Shown here in pieces: positions 34,091-52,200 of a stretch of DNA of 64,000 nt. Within the stretch, counting starts at the first letter, position 1; each line of letters begins with the position of its first letter. A program made the position numbers and the translations under genes. Source of the stretch: Protonemura montana (Eukaryota; Arthropoda; Insecta; Plecoptera; Nemouridae); NCBI GenBank assembly GCA_947568835.1, contig OX387602.1, forward strand, positions 1,582,570 through 1,646,569. The letters run 5' to 3'. The notes beneath the pieces were generated by a model. The model ran no database searches. It worked only from the letters and a program-made list of their open reading frames with translations, and had not been told where the DNA came from.

Positions 34091-35853
34091 AGAGAGGAAG
34101 GAAGCTGAGCTAAAAGAAGAAACACATTAAAACAATTTCAATACTCTTGCTATGCTTTGTCGGCGCTGCCTGACAAATGAGATCGTTGTCTGAGCTTAGC
34201 TAAGCTTACGCTTAAAATAACCACTGGTTCCTTCCGAAGGCTAGTTGAACGCGAACAGCAGGATTCCTCCACAAATCCCTGTTGTTGAGCAATCCGAGTG
34301 AAGTTGTACTAACTTTCTTCCCTCCAAACTCTCTCCCAATCAGAGCTGGACATGTGTATAATAATGGTCAGCCATTCAATACCTAACATAGTGCAGTGTT
34401 TCTTAAAATCGGTGATATCACGAGCACAAGTCAAAACTTTACGAAACCCAAAAAATGTGCAAAAGCCAATTAATGTTAGTACCAAATTTTCGAAAAGAAT
34501 CAAGTTTTAGGTGCTCACCTCCCTCAAGAACATCTACTTCAATTTTTCAAGGAGTTATTGATAACGCTAGCCCCCAAAGAGTCACTTTTTTCAGTTATCT
34601 TGCTTCTCTGAACTTTGAAATGCCCTGCGTTTTCCAGATTTACAATGAATCACAACTTACGACTATTTTTCATATATTCAAAAAAATTAACCATGGCCTC
34701 TTAAAAGGAAAATATTGTAAAGTAATTTTCAAACTATTGTTTGAAGGAATTAATTTTTTCAGACCTGTCTTGCTCTTGACAACGGTTTGACAGAACTTTT
34801 CATTTGGTAAGAATCATTTTAAATTAGTTCTTGTAGTAGAGAAATACGATGGAAATATTACTGGTTGTATATTCCTGAAATGTTCACCGTATTTTTAACA
34901 CAACGGAGCTGGATGATTGATTTATTTGTGGGTCAAAACACTGATTTGACAACAGGCCCTGCGGTACTGCGTCGGTGGATTTGTAAATATTATTATTTAA
35001 TTTATTTATGTATTACAATAATATACAATAATATACTAATAAAACAACGAACAGGCGTTGTAGATGCATTCGTTTCTCTTGGGTCTTCAAAGTGATCATC
35101 CCCTTGAATCTTTGGTAAAGGTCTGAGGGGTCTTTGGTCTGAGTCTTAGCACCGGCGACAGCTGCAGCATGGATTGACAATTTAAGTACCAAGCAAAATG
35201 TTTCAAATCCAAATTTTACGAAAAAAAACCCATATTACTATTCAAGATGTCCATGTAAGCAGTTTTGGGATGGGGAATAATAATAAAACATTTTTAGCAA
35301 CACATTTTTTTTCGTTTCCAATTTTTAAATTCAAATGTAAAGTGGCGCGGTTACGGTGATGCGAGGACTCCAGAAGTCTGCAACCTAAGATATGGCAGGA
35401 CTCACTACTCTTTATCGTTCAAAGTGAAAGTAATTACATAAATATTTGGCTATTTTATTGTCGAATTTTTTAAACCATTTGTACATCTGCTTGTATTAAA
35501 GAAGCTTAGATATGTTTGAAAGCCGCCGGCTCTAAATCTCCTCGTGGTACCCTTCAATACCCCACTGGATTCTGGGATTGTTACACATCCGGTATATGTC
35601 GTGCATTTACTGTTTCCTCCTTGGGCGTAAAAAATAGTTCGTATTTTAATTGCATTTATCTCACTTCTTGTATTTTTTACGCTAAACATACTATTTTGGA
35701 AAATAATTACCACATCTTTCAATGTTATTGAATTTACGAGAAAAATAGTTTTTACCACCAAAGCGCATTACAGGATTAATCACAGGTGTACGAATACATC
35801 ACTCAGTAATAACAGTGATATCTTCCTTTCAGTGCTCGCACGGTGAATGTACC
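34091..35853. other. 5' flank of eIF4A with a probable noncoding exon end
   Basis: AT-rich DNA with no recognised coding region. A splice acceptor (CTTTCAG at 35826-35832) sits 21 nt before the eIF4A start codon, so the first, noncoding exon and promoter must lie further left. I could not place them. Confidence 0.45.
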
Positions 35854-39916
<4,063 letters not shown>

Positions 39917-41637
39917 ACGTCTCGTACTGTTCTTTGTTGCCTCGAGTCCATTGGTGTGAGTATCATCGTTCTGACCTGCATTTAACGTATTTATGGGCTT
40001 GCTGTCATATTGTGACTTTAAGTGTGATTACTGAATGTGCATAAATCAGTGCGAATTGACGCCCGCTGAAACGCTCTTGGTGATAAGAAAGTGCTAGTCT
40101 CGGATCTTGTGGCGCTGACGGGTCGGGCTCTGCCGAATCCGAGCGATTACATCTTCTCGATTGTACCAACTGTTTATGTGTTTATCTTTTATTACGTCTG
40201 GTATATAGGTAATTAAATCTACCGTCAAATCTTGCAAGTTTTGACAGCAAGTGTAATTTCAATATAAGTTCTCAATTATTTGCCTTGTATATGAAGTAGA
40301 GGACTAGATTCTTTATACCTAATCACATTAATTATTGATCACATTTGATTGAATACATTTTAACATTGAGGAAAGGGTTAATTTATTTTGTAAAGCTGTA
40401 GTTTAAAACCTTGGAGCTATGTCAGCAGCTATATGTTATGTTATTATGCAATCTGCTTTAATGCAAATGTGGTACACTACATATGGTGGCTTGCTTTTAA
40501 AGTTCGTCTTTATTTTCCATCTTCATCCCACACCACCAAGACCAGGCATGTTCTTGCGAGTGAGTCCCTGCCGATTAATCTGGATGAGGGTGAACAGGGA
40601 AAATAGGAAAAGATGCTCTGGACTGTTAGCTCTAGCCATAGTCAAGCTCCATGAGAATTATCATTACCCTTACCCATTTAGATTAAAACAAATTTATTTC
40701 CAGTTGTGTCTGTTCCCTATTATTTTGTGTTGTCTTCGTGATATTATACTATCTCTATTTTTATTTAACTTTGTCGAAAGGTGTGATAAACCTTGCATAA
40801 TTAAAATCAGAAGTAGATTAAACGAGTATCAATTTCAATTTTGTACGGTCTTATTTAGGACATTAATAAAAACTTTTGGAAAGCTCGTCATGTAAAAGTT
40901 TACTTTTTGATGTTGGGATTGATGGAGCTTCTGTCAGCTGTGATCCAGACATATCCTTAGATTTGATCAGCTTCCTTGATTGGCTATAAAGTCGTGAATA
41001 TTCTCTAAAAGTTGCTGTGTTGTGTATTTCCAGACTACTTCACCTGGTCACCATACTTGAAGAACTTTGGAAATAAATCAAAATTTCAAACAGGTACATT
41101 CCTGATTTTGTTTGATAATGCTGGAAAGATACTGGAGCAGCCCTTTCCTATCCTGATATGTCCGAATTTATAATAATTGCGCATAAGTCGGGCAATACAA
41201 ATAAATGGCCGTTTTGCAGGAGGATTGAAACGCTGGCCTAGTGGTTCGTTTACCGGTTTCGCGCCGTGGGATTTGAAATGAATCGATACCAGCACTATCT
41301 GGAGCAAAATCTATGAACTGCATGACATTTTTACCTAGGCGGAAGTAAAAAAGCACGAAAATATAAGTCGTCTGTTTCGTTTCAAATAATTTGCTAATAC
41401 GCCCTTTGTGAGTTAAAAATAAAATGTCTTATTATTTATAAAGTAATTTTTGATTATCTAAACTTTCTAACTCGGGTCTTGTTGGAAACCTTAGAAACAT
41501 GTGGTGATTCACCCGGCGGATGAATACATGTGAATCGGGTGGTGAATGAGTGAGTCCGGCTTTGGCAGTGATCGGGCGAAGTTACCGTGAGGTTGTCGCA
41601 TTGACCATCACAGCTTTTATTAATTTTTGTGTGAATC
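39917..41637. other. eIF4A 3' UTR and profilin 5' flank
   Basis: Possible eIF4A poly(A) signals are AATAAA at about 40865-40870 and near 41063. A 158-codon open frame at 40419-40895 is AT-rich, resembles nothing I know and overlaps the likely 3' UTR, so I do not call it a gene. The profilin promoter and 5' UTR must lie at the right end, where I see no TATA box. Confidence 0.45.
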
Positions 41638-44600
41638 ATGAGCTGGCAGGATTATGTTGACAAGCAGTTGCTGGCGTCTAGATGTGTAACAAAAGCCGCT
41701 ATCGCTGGCCACGATGGCAATGTCTGGGCAAAATCTGACGGATTTGAGGTGAGTACTTTGGTTTTGCTAAGCATGCTTCCCATTCTCTAGCCACCGATGT
41801 TTTGTAAAGTGCTTAAATGACGAGCCCTTATCCCAACTGAGTTTGAATAGCAGCAAACGTAACGGTTTTAAGGGCGATAAGGAAGGGATATATGCGAGTA
41901 TTTAGAATAAGTTTTCGTTAACTCTTTATTTTTGTCGCTGGTTCGGTCTTCGGTTGAATGGGTGTGGGCTGATGTTCTACAAGACGTCGTGTGGCAAGGC
42001 CGTATCGGTAATACCAAGACAGCACTTGCCAAATTCACAGGATATCAATTTTAAAAGAAGGATGTTAAAGGTTGCAACGTCCTTGCCTCTATTTGTTAAT
42101 CCAACATTTAACTGAAGATTACTTTTATTTTTGGTTTGGGTTATCGACGGGCCTAAAATCAGAGACAAGTCCTTTCCTGTGGACTGCCAAAATGGCGGCT
42201 TCAACAGTACGTAGGGTTATAGTAACGTATTTGTTTAATTCCTGGGCTTGGTGCGATAGTTCGATGAAAACTGCTGATATTTCCTTTGAAGGAACGTTAC
42301 GAATATGCATATTTTCTATAATAAGCTGACCTTTTCTGGCAAGAATTAAATAAAAACGTATAAGCTGACTCAGTGACAGATCCTTGCTGTATGCCTTTTT
42401 ATTGCTTGGCTAGTGCTAAAACTCTAATTGTCCAATGGCATCAACATTCAGATCAGAACGTAGATTATTCGTGATGATCGAGAAATGAATGTCTTTATTT
42501 TCTGGGAATTCGAGGAGGTCCTCCTCCTGTGCTGCTTGGTGCCAAGTACTAAAAGAACTACGACATGAGTGCTTGTTGTGTCGTTATATACGATTGATAG
42601 GCTTTTCATGAAAATTCTTAATAAGTACTTTGTTATATTGGAAAGAATGTCTGTATCCTTTTGTTCTGGGAGTAGTCAACGCGGTTGATAAATCTGCCGA
42701 TGCTAGAATTCAATATACTGCGTCACCAGGTAATTGGTACCTCCTATCTGTGATCAGCGCCTGAAAGGCTTTACTTACCGCAATCTGCTTGGCTGGCACC
42801 ATTATCTACCTCGCAGGCTATTTTTCTGTTTTATAATCTTCGCTGAGTCAACACCGTCCAACCTAGCTATTTTAATGGCCCGTCATCAGTTTCAATTGTT
42901 TCTCGAACCAAACTCGCCAAATACCTGCTCACGTTCGCTGTTATGCTCACTGGTCAAAACCGAGCGCGTATTGAAAATTATCTAGCTACTAGGTAAAGGG
43001 ATATTATTATTTGTGATTTGATTGTCAGTCTTTCAAAAGCTTGGTGTTGTAAGTCACCTATTGGACTCTGATGGCTTGCCTACTAAATTAACAACATTTT
43101 CGCTTATCTGGTGCCTAGCTGATAAACATAAATGATTGGGCTGGTTCCCACCAGCGATTGGTGGATTGGAAACCGGCAAATATTTCGTATTAAATTACAC
43201 GGGAGTGGTGCTAAATGTAAACTGTAACTAACGCAGTTGGGCGCTGCACAAATAATGAGAATCAGCAGCCAGGGAACGTGCTCTTACGCTGAATCGAAAG
43301 GAGTTTAAATTTTACGCAGGCGCTTCACTTTCTCTCCGCGTGTGGCGTGAAAATGTTCCGATTTGTGATCAGCTGTTTAGGGAATTCGGTGGCAAGCGTA
43401 TAATTGGCAATCGTCAGTATTTCCCTGGACACCTAAAAGGGAGACTAGATTGATTTAAGCACGGATACAGCATTTATTCATACAAAAGTTCCATCAAAAT
43501 TTCGGCCTGGCTTCGACGTGTCGTGGCCGGTCACGAAATACGAGTGGCCCAAAATTCTGACTGCCTTCGAAAGACCATGCGCCATGCGATCGTGTCATGC
43601 GAGCACGGCCATTGATCCGTGCGCTCCGCGAGTGTCGGCCAGGTGAGCGGGGTCAGACACCCTGTCCGTCGGGGGAGGGCGTTATGAACCCTCGGGTCGC
43701 CCCGACGCCGTCACACCGTGGTCTAGCCTTCAAAACTCGACCAGGGTAGGCCATGGCTCGGGAGGTTTGGCGAGAGGGTGAACAAAACCTGCGAAATTCC
43801 GTACCCGGAGCCGACATGGATTAGCACATTTATTTTAAAAGGGTGCTGTTGAATTGGGCGGTGACTCAAAAGCCTATCTAATACAGTGTTACCGTTTCCT
43901 ATCGCAGTAGCACCTTAGACTGTGAAATCTAATCAAAATTGCAAATAATTGCAATGGACATAGTAATTTATTATTATGAACAACAATAAACTCAAAAATG
44001 TTCACTCGATCGGGTAGGTACTCAAACCCCGATCGCCACCTTAAGCTAGTGTTTCTTTAACTCAATTCATGGAATAGGGGTCCCTGATTGGGTACACGTT
44101 GTTGGGTGGCAATTAGTGTGCAAAATAATAAAATACACTGCCAATTGCAAGCATTTGCAATTAAATTGATATTTCACTCTAACATTTCGTGTATATCTTG
44201 TGTCTGTTATCGGGGTTCGAGTCGCTGATTGTTTGCACATTTTTGAGATATTCTTAGTGTTCATCATAATAAAGATATTTGCTTGGCGACTGTGGGAAGG
44301 AAAATGTTAGCCACGTAATTCGGTGCTACTGGGATTCTCTCTCATCTTAGCCTGGAAAATATTTCGACGGCTGTCGCTATTTTTAAACGATTCATTTCTC
44401 ACGCTCGCTATCTTGGAAAGGAGAGAATGTAGCGCTCGAGTTGCGATGAAAGTGCAAACATAGGTGGCTTTTTATCCGCTAGCGAAATGGTGCAGCTCGA
44501 CCAGCGGCCGACCGACCGGCCTACAGGCAAAACTATTGATCCTTGTTAGGAGGATCGGCGTCAGAAAGCAAGTCTTTCAAATCAAGACTGTGTCAAGGCT

Positions 44601-45363
44601 GATGCATTTGAATGTGTGCCCTTCTTAGCAGTGTGGCGAGCAGACTAGTATTCGGCATACTTAAACACCTTTTGATCTTCGAGATTGAACTAGCGAGGAC
44701 GTACATCTTAAGCTCTGAAGGAGTTTTTTGTAAAAAAAAAAAAAAAAGTCGTACCCTAACTAGGATGTTAACATTATTTTTGGCTAGCTACATCATGAGA
44801 ATGTTGAGGCCAATAATTCCGAGACTCCAAGACTTTGAAGTAACCCTGGCCCACTTACTCGTTCCAGGTCGGCAAAGACGAGGTAGCAAAGCTGGTGGCC
44901 GGGTTCGACAAGCAGGACCTGCTCACTTCGTCAGGAGTGACGCTAGCGGGCATTCGATACATCTACCTTTCCGGCTCTGACAGAGTCATCCGAGCCAAGC
45001 TTGGCAAAGTAGGCGTGCACTGCATGAAGACAACCCAAGGTAACGTACGGCATTACGGCACACCACATACCCGACGGGTTTATTTGTCGTGCGCATCCCC
45101 TGATTTTTGATGTTCCATATATTTTTGGGCACCTGTAATCGGGAACTGTTCTATGCGCCCGTCTGATGTGGTCGGGAAGGGGGGGGGGTCAGACAATTTG
45201 ACCAGTGCGGGTCATGCGTGTCTGGCGCGCACAAACACGAGAGTGAACTCGTTGTCTTTTTCCAGCTGTCGTCGTTTCACTATATGAAGATCCTATCCAG
45301 CCCCAGCAAGCGGCGTCTGTAGTGGAGAAGCTAGGAGATTACTTAGTGTCTTGTGGATACTAG
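41638..45363 (+). CDS. PFN: Profilin
   Basis: Three exons: 41638-41748, 44868-45039 and 45266-45363, giving 126 aa, the standard length for insect profilins. Profilin binds G-actin, proline-rich partners such as formins and phosphoinositides, and controls actin filament growth. The N-terminus [12 protein letters not shown] contains the Trp and Tyr of the poly-proline site. Further landmarks are [28 protein letters not shown] and the C-terminal helix ending YLVSCGY. Intron 1 is 3.1 kb and carries tRNA-like repeats. The mRNA appears to be spliced again 2 nt after the stop codon (donor at 45366, acceptor at 45474-45475). Confidence 0.96.
43985..44060 (-). mobile_element. tRNA-derived SINE fragment in profilin intron 1 (minus)
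   Basis: On the minus strand, AAGGTGGCGATCGGGG and TTTGAGTACCTACCCGATCG, then CATTTTTGAG, match the T-arm and tail of the element at 25640-25695. The 5' half is lost. Confidence 0.4.
44195..44260 (+). mobile_element. tRNA-derived SINE fragment in profilin intron 1 (plus)
   Basis: TATCGGGGTTCGAGTCGCTGA includes a good B box (GGTTCGAGTC) and is followed by GCACATTTTTGAG, the same tail as the element at 25608-25695. It forms an inverted pair with the minus fragment 140 bp to its left. Confidence 0.4.
45179..45188. repeat. Poly-G tract (10 nt) in profilin intron 2
   Basis: A run of 10 G; noted with the other homopolymer tracts of the window. Confidence 0.8.
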
Positions 45364-48300
45364 AGGTGAGCCAACGCACTTGATGATCGGAATGCCACGA
45401 TCATGCACTTCCACCACCCACACAATCTCGCCGTGGATCTCACTTACCATCAATGGACATTTTCATTTCTTTCAGATAATGTATAGGACTAGGAATGTTC
45501 TCCTATGGTGACGAAAAGCATAACTTCAAAGCAGAAAAAAAACGGTCACTTTCAAAACAGCGAAGAAGGTACATTATTATGATGGTACGATGCTAAAAGT
45601 ATATCGGTTTCAGTTCAAATTCGAACTCGTTTGGTGAAATTTTTTGACTGCAATCATTTCTTTTTTGAAACCGTGTGTTAAGCAATGCTAGTGAGAATGC
45701 CTGGTTAGGCACTTAACAAATTTGTCTCTTTTATAATACACGTGCTGTGGAAGAAAACATGGTGATTCTGTATGCATTGCTTTATTCTCCGAGGCGGTGT
45801 TTGCATTTGCTAGGCCGGCGTCATTCAGGGCCATCGTTGTGGCTCCATTTTCGGAGCCAGCAGCCTCCTTCTAGCGGGATCGGACCTGCCCCTGGCTGAT
45901 GCAACCTCCGCCTTGGATTGTACTCCACTCAAAATTTATCATTGTACTGTTTAATGCAGATCCTAGAATGCCTGATTGCATTTGTTACTGATAACTTAGG
46001 ATTTTTATAATCTCTAGTCCTGCTCTTCTTTCCCTTCATCTTCCCCACCCCCCCTCTGCTAATGTGAAAGTAAAATTGAAGTCCAACTTGCGAATCGTGA
46101 TTGCCCACAAGTAATATTACTATATCGGAAACTGTTTGTTACCCCCATGTATTCATACCTTGTATGTGTGTGTCAATAAATGCAATCCAAACAGTCGCTT
46201 GGTTGGATAGGGTTACTGGTGGAGCTGCGCAGGAGCCGGCTATAGCTGGCTCCGGTCATCCCGTACGATATTGTGATTTAATGTAATTTTTACAATATTA
46301 TTCTTGCGGACTGGAAATGAACATGACACTAGCCAATGCCAACGCCAAGCTCATTTTAGTGCTAAGTTGCTGGGTGATTCCGTGATGAGCTTTTATTTTT
46401 ACTACGGTCTAATTTGAACAATAATAAATAGCTTTGTAATGTTAGAAAATTCTGGAGACCAAGATGTCGTGTTAAAATTATAAATTTGTATAAAGTGTGG
46501 TGTAATTTTGGGTTGAGTGGTTGATATTATTGCCTACTGGTGGGGTCTTACAGTTCCCCGAATAAGAATTAAGATTGGGGGTTAATTAATAATTTTCGAC
46601 GCTTTATTTCTCAAAGCAATAGAATCAATCATTCGTATGTAACGATGTACTATTTTAAGTTTCGCCGCCCTCACGTGGCTGAGCAATTTGCTGTCTAGTG
46701 AATGCGTTTTCGATTTGCTGAAATGCTGCACAGACAGAGGGACTGTGCCAATCGCTCGACGGACAATGTTCATTGTTATTATGCCTACTACCTTACTTTC
46801 TCGCTGGGTTTTTACATTTGTACTGCTAATTTAAACAAATTCATTGTTGCTGTATTCCAATATTTTGCGTGATTCTTCAAAAATTGTACTATTCCCTTCA
46901 GGGTCCCCCAATAAAAAGTCAAAGAAAGTAACAATGCATCTGAGTGGTTCGTATCGAAAAATGAATCTCCTAATTCGCTACTAATTCCTTCCAGTAATCC
47001 ATAAGCACTCGAACAAAGGCGCTGGTATATGACAGGAGATAGGAAACTTTGTAAGTCAAGGTGAAGGCTACTCGTGTGCCGGCGAGCGGTTGAACGGGTT
47101 GCATTGCAGCATTGCCGGCGTTTGCAGCAGTACACTAGTCCGATCGATAGCGACTAGCCGCGGCGCTGCGCCGGGCGGCTGGCAGCCTCCCCTCATCTCC
47201 TCGGCGGGACGGTGCAATGACCCCCTGGCCCGGACCCGTCGTCTACCAGACGCCTTCGCCGCACGCGGGCCCTTTTTGGGCAACCTGTTCCTCGAGAGAC
47301 GGCCCTGTGGCCGAGCCGAGCTCTTGAAACGCGATTCCACCTCCCAGACTCGCAATGTCAACCCGGTGTCGATCGAGAGCTCGAATGTTGCTAGGCGGAT
47401 GCTGGAGAACCACGATCATGACCATGCTACTGAGTCACTGCATGCTCAGGGGGGCCTGGGCCGTTGGTCCTCGTCGTTACTCGAGTCGACGGCTTAGCAA
47501 GCAGATGGCCAAATAAGTTATCATTTTCCTTCATGAACATTTTTTGATTTATTGATAGTTCAGATGAAATACGATTCGAGAATTCCACAAACGGTAAGAC
47601 TTGCAAAATATTTTCGGTAACAATACCAGGAAATAAGAAGCTTACTTCATGTCAATTCTTTCGCGTGCATTGCGATAATCAACTGTTGACTGAAGTCGAC
47701 CACTTTGGTCGTTAAATATTTTGACTGATAGCATGCTACGAGATAATTAATTACCTCTGAAATCGTTCCCCAAAGCACCCCTTAGCGGGTAGATGGCGAC
47801 GTCTTGAGCGACATTGACAGCGGCGTCACGCTCCCGAATGCTCGCACGCTATGTTGCAGGGACGAGGGTGGCATGCCGGAGGATATGTGAGCTGCTCTTA
47901 GCAAAAACGAGATGGTACAATTAAAAGCGTTTTCTTTATTGTATACGTATTAACTTGATTTATATGAACTATTAATCCGGTTGAGTATAACATGTTTACA
48001 ATTAAACGTAGTACAAAGTAATTCGTATCGTGCGGCTTTGCTACACAGCAAATGACAACTAATTACGGTCTGCTATTTTCTCAGGATATTCACAATTACC
48101 ATGATTGGTAGGGTCCAGCTCCAGCCAACAGCAGTGTTATGGAGTAGAGATAGATGTAGGTAATATTAAACAAGGTATAAGTTAGGTGTGTTAACTAGTG
48201 AATATCGTACATCTACATCTTCGAAGCCTTGCTTCCTATTTCAATCAACCACGACAAAAATTACATTTTAAAAGTGAAGTTAGTTTAACAATGAACATTT

Positions 48301-49256
48301 ATGGATGTCGTCACTGTTATGTCCCTGCACTATACAAAAAGTTGTTCTCAGATTAGCGGAGTTGCGAGTCGGAGCGGAGTGCACAAGTATAACAGCTAAA
48401 TAAACAATGTTAGAAGATAATCGCCCGTGAAGGCCTGCTACAGAAAGACTAGATATTGTAGCCATGCCAGTTCGCCTCTCATACTTCGACATATACTGGG
48501 TAACATCAATCAGCTGCACAATAAGCTGTTCATTCCCCGTAACTTCGGGGGACTACCACCTACAACCTAACGTTAGAAAATGTACTCTTGACGGGGTTGA
48601 CACTTTGATCAAGAGTGTGTGCTTGTGGGGTCTCTTTTATCTATGGATCAATGATCATAATGTAGATATTAAGGCAAATGTATTCAATCCCAAGCGGGCG
48701 TGGGCAGTGATGAGATAATTTCCACAGTGATATGAAGTGTCACTGCCGGCAGTATTGATAACACTGTCCTTAAAAATGTCTGATTGAAAATATACGTAGG
48801 CATTGAGTGGCGTTTAGGTAAACTGTTCGTGTTCGTATGTTTCATTGTTACAAAAACCGAGGGTCGTACCTCGAACTAGAATGATCAAAATGGCATTTTA
48901 CCTTCACATAAACGTTATAAAATTTAGGTCGCACAGCACAGTTAGTCATTGTACGTATTATTTTCTTGCTTTAATAAAGTTGTTCATCTTGTGCACATAT
49001 TCTGATCTGCAATTGCTTGCCTTATTTAGGTGGGGATCGAGTCTATCACAAACGTGAAGGGTGTCTACTATCTTACAATTTTATTTACGTTGTACAGGCT
49101 CAAACTTAATTTCACTTGCGTTTTCATCTTTCAATTCCATTTTTGTTTAGTAGATGGTTTGTTAGCTGCGAACGCAATCATCAGCGTGTTGAAATACACT
49201 GTGCCGCATGTCGTGTCCGTTCAGGTTCCGAGCCAGGCTGCGCCCCTATTTGATGC
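45364..49256. other. Profilin 3' UTR and intergenic DNA
   Basis: The profilin 3' UTR starts with a probable intron (45366-45475) and probably ends near the AATAAA at 46175-46180, a 3' UTR of about 0.7 kb after splicing. A CpG-rich island-like patch at about 47090-47480 holds a 135-codon plus-strand open frame (47090-47497, TTG-initiated) and a 97-codon minus one. Neither resembles a known protein, and both may be by-products of high GC. From 47500 to 49250 I see no gene. Confidence 0.45.
46175..46180 (+). promoter_or_regulatory. Poly(A) signal of profilin
   Basis: AATAAA preceded by a GT-rich stretch (TTGTATGTGTGTGTC); the first canonical signal after the stop codon on this strand. Confidence 0.5.
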
Positions 49257-52200
49257 CTATTGGTGCTCCAACGAGTAGTGTCGCGACCGCTTCCAGAAGT
49301 TCTTGAAGAAGCCTCGCTTCTGGCGCGAGCCCTCGCCGGATGCCTCGCCTGAAAGGAAAGCACAAAGCATTTTTTAATCGCTCAACGCCTCCTAGTCCTA
49401 GCCCGCAAGGCCTTCTCGCCACGTACTCGAAGGCGACATCTAGCAAAATTGTTGAATAATTCATGAACGAACCGTGATTCATTCCCGCTGTGGCATTGCG
49501 TTTAGAATAATATTGTGTGTTTGTTAGGTTTTTGTCAAACAGGCGTGAGGCATACGGCCCATGATTGCGCGGACATGTGCATGCCCCATGTTTTGCCTTT
49601 GGCTTAAATCAGTAAGTGGCGATCCACTTCCTCGAGATACCTTATCGTCCCACCTCTTCCTGTGCCCGAGGAAAGCGGCGTTGCATTTGCCCCGCTTCCC
49701 CCCTTCAGCTAACCCGTCCCTAAAAACGAGGCGAAGTGAATACCATACATGAGCTCCTTTCTGCAAGGATCGGATCTGCAAATATTTAATCGCCGAGGCA
49801 GCAAGCAGCATATTCGCTAGCGCTTCAAGAGTCTTCGCGGACGCTCGCGGCGCGGCCGGAAAGAAAATGACAAAAAACTTACGAGGTTCTCTGATCGCGA
49901 CAGTGCGGCTGAGGACACAGCCTTCCAGTTTCTTGAGCTGTTCTCAGTTCTGTAGATGGTCTAGCATACAGGTTTTCCACGTTTTGCTTTGGGGCTCGCC
50001 GATATGAGACCATTATAGTGTGTCGGGCCTATGTCTATGCCCGTATATTGATCATCCTGGTAGTAAGGCAAGGCAACAACCTGATAAGCCGACTAGAGCT
50101 ATAACTCGCCCACATTCATCGGTAGCGGTGACCGCGGCGTAATAAATAGCCCAATTATCCATTACCTAAAACAACCGTAAACACTGCCTACCAAGCCCGT
50201 AAGGAGTGAGTTCGGTCAGAAAGTAATATCGCGTGATAAGTAAATGCCACGACAAAATTTCTTATTTATCATGCTTTGCGGTTCAGGCCAGGGTCTCACC
50301 CCCCCCCCCCCCCCCCCTCCCCTTCGATCCCTACACGCATGAAAGTGGAGACCCAAGATGTGAGTAAGTCCCTTGGTCTCATCTCGGATCTCCGTTTTCG
50401 AGGTTTCACCCATGACGATGTCGAAGTTTTTAAAAATTCGTTTCCTGACGATCTTTTTGCGAGTTTATCTTGAAATTCCTCGAGCCTTTTTCCTGAATCG
50501 CTCGACGATGCACTGTTCAAAACCAGGCGGGGGAATACTTTGACAGTGTTGATGATTAGAGAAAATATCTCTATAGGAAATTGATAGGTGTGATCGATGT
50601 TTTAGCTGCACTTTTGAAGATATAATACATTTTTGAGATCAATTCATTGGTATGTGATATGCCCGTCTATAATTGGCACAAAGGAATTTGATTCTACATC
50701 CTAAGCAAAGGAAATGTGTCCAATCTACTCGAACCCGTTTCGGCTGAGAGATTTCACAGCACCCTAAGACGTGCCGACAGTATGTGATGCTCTTTTATCG
50801 CGCGGAAATCGCATAATTTCAACGCGATGGAAATAGGAGAATGAACCAACCACGCCGGTACGAAACGCATCTCATCGGCGCTTGATGACGAGCACATTCC
50901 GACGCGACGCCTCATGCCAAAAGCGGGGGACGGACGCCACGCCGATGACGCCGCCGACTGAACATGCGCCCGATAACGTGGAGCAATGCATATCTCCTTC
51001 CAGCCCGTGCGTTCCAACCCCCGAACCATCGATATTGATATCGAGCGTTAGCTTCTCGCCTTGACACGAATCAGAATTTCAAAGACGGCGTTCACTTCGT
51101 CTCATTAATAGCGAGAAAAGACGAGAAAGACGAATGTTCCTGGCGGATATAAAAGGGTATGTCGTTGTCATGCTGGTGACATATGGAGACAGAACATCAG
51201 TGGCCTGACGTTTCACTCCTTGGTACATCTGGATCTCAGCAGGGCCACTGTGCAGTGCACGCTCCGAATATAGCTCGATCTAGTTTGCTTCCAGCCTGCC
51301 TCAACGACCAAGTCGCACGTTGGTTGAGGTACTTTATCCTTGCGAGTTGCGGTTGCTGTCTCGTCCGGTGTCGCAGCTAACCGCTGTAATACGCCTTCGA
51401 TTGGTCAATTTTCCGCTCGCAATCAATTGCCACACGGTCACAATAGGTTTAGAACCGAAATTTATGAGCTGGCGTGAAAATAATCCAAAAATATTTGACT
51501 GCCGATTTTCGGTTGAAGGGAAGAATTTAGCAACGCTAGTGTGATTTGCCCATTATTTGTGTGTTTTTGTGGTTGTATTTCGTGTCGGTTGGCCGTTAAA
51601 ACGAGCAGCTGACCAATGACTAGCCCGTAACACTATTTTTAAAACTGTATTTCGAGTAAAAATTTAAAAGTGACATTAAAATGAAAATCGTCGACTATAA
51701 GTTTGACATTGCAAACAAACTCACCATTAACTGGGCCCATTCCAGTCGGCGACAGACTATCCTTCTTCGTCTCCTTGGGGTTACTCCCTGAAACAGACAA
51801 CGACAAAATGTAATTTTTTCTATGCCCGTAGAAAATGGCGAGAAATGGAAGGTACTTTAGCAATATTTATTTAGCAATTAAGAAATAACACAAAGCTTAA
51901 GAAATCGATGATCGGGCAGTTCTCTGGTTGATCTGAGGTGGAGAAGGTAAGGAATAATTGGATCGGAAGTACGAAGCCACCAAAGGAAGGAAAACCGTAT
52001 GACATAATTTGTTGCCGGACGTTTGGGTTAGGCTCGGTTGACGACTGAAGCGGTATCGAAGGTTCTCAGCTTGTAATTGTCGATCGTTCGTTTTGGGAGA
52101 ATACTATTTTATTGAATGAAAGACTAGGAATGCACGCCTGGCAATCTCATGGAATGGAAGGTACATGATGCGATCTGATTTTGGCTAAGAGCGAGCGTGC

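Noticed and set aside
40100-40150. CTCGGAT...ATCCGAG short inverted repeat in the eIF4A 3' region
   Set aside because: Only 7-bp arms with a loop of about 30 bases; expected by chance at this scale.
40419-40895. 158-codon plus-strand open frame downstream of eIF4A
   Set aside because: AT-rich, hydrophobic in patches without a clear domain, and located in the probable eIF4A 3' UTR; no splice or promoter support.
51148-51155. TATAAAAG box with an ATG-started 65-codon frame at 51183
   Set aside because: The nearest TCAGT initiator is about 50 bp away instead of about 30, and the ORF resembles nothing; insufficient for a promoter or gene call.
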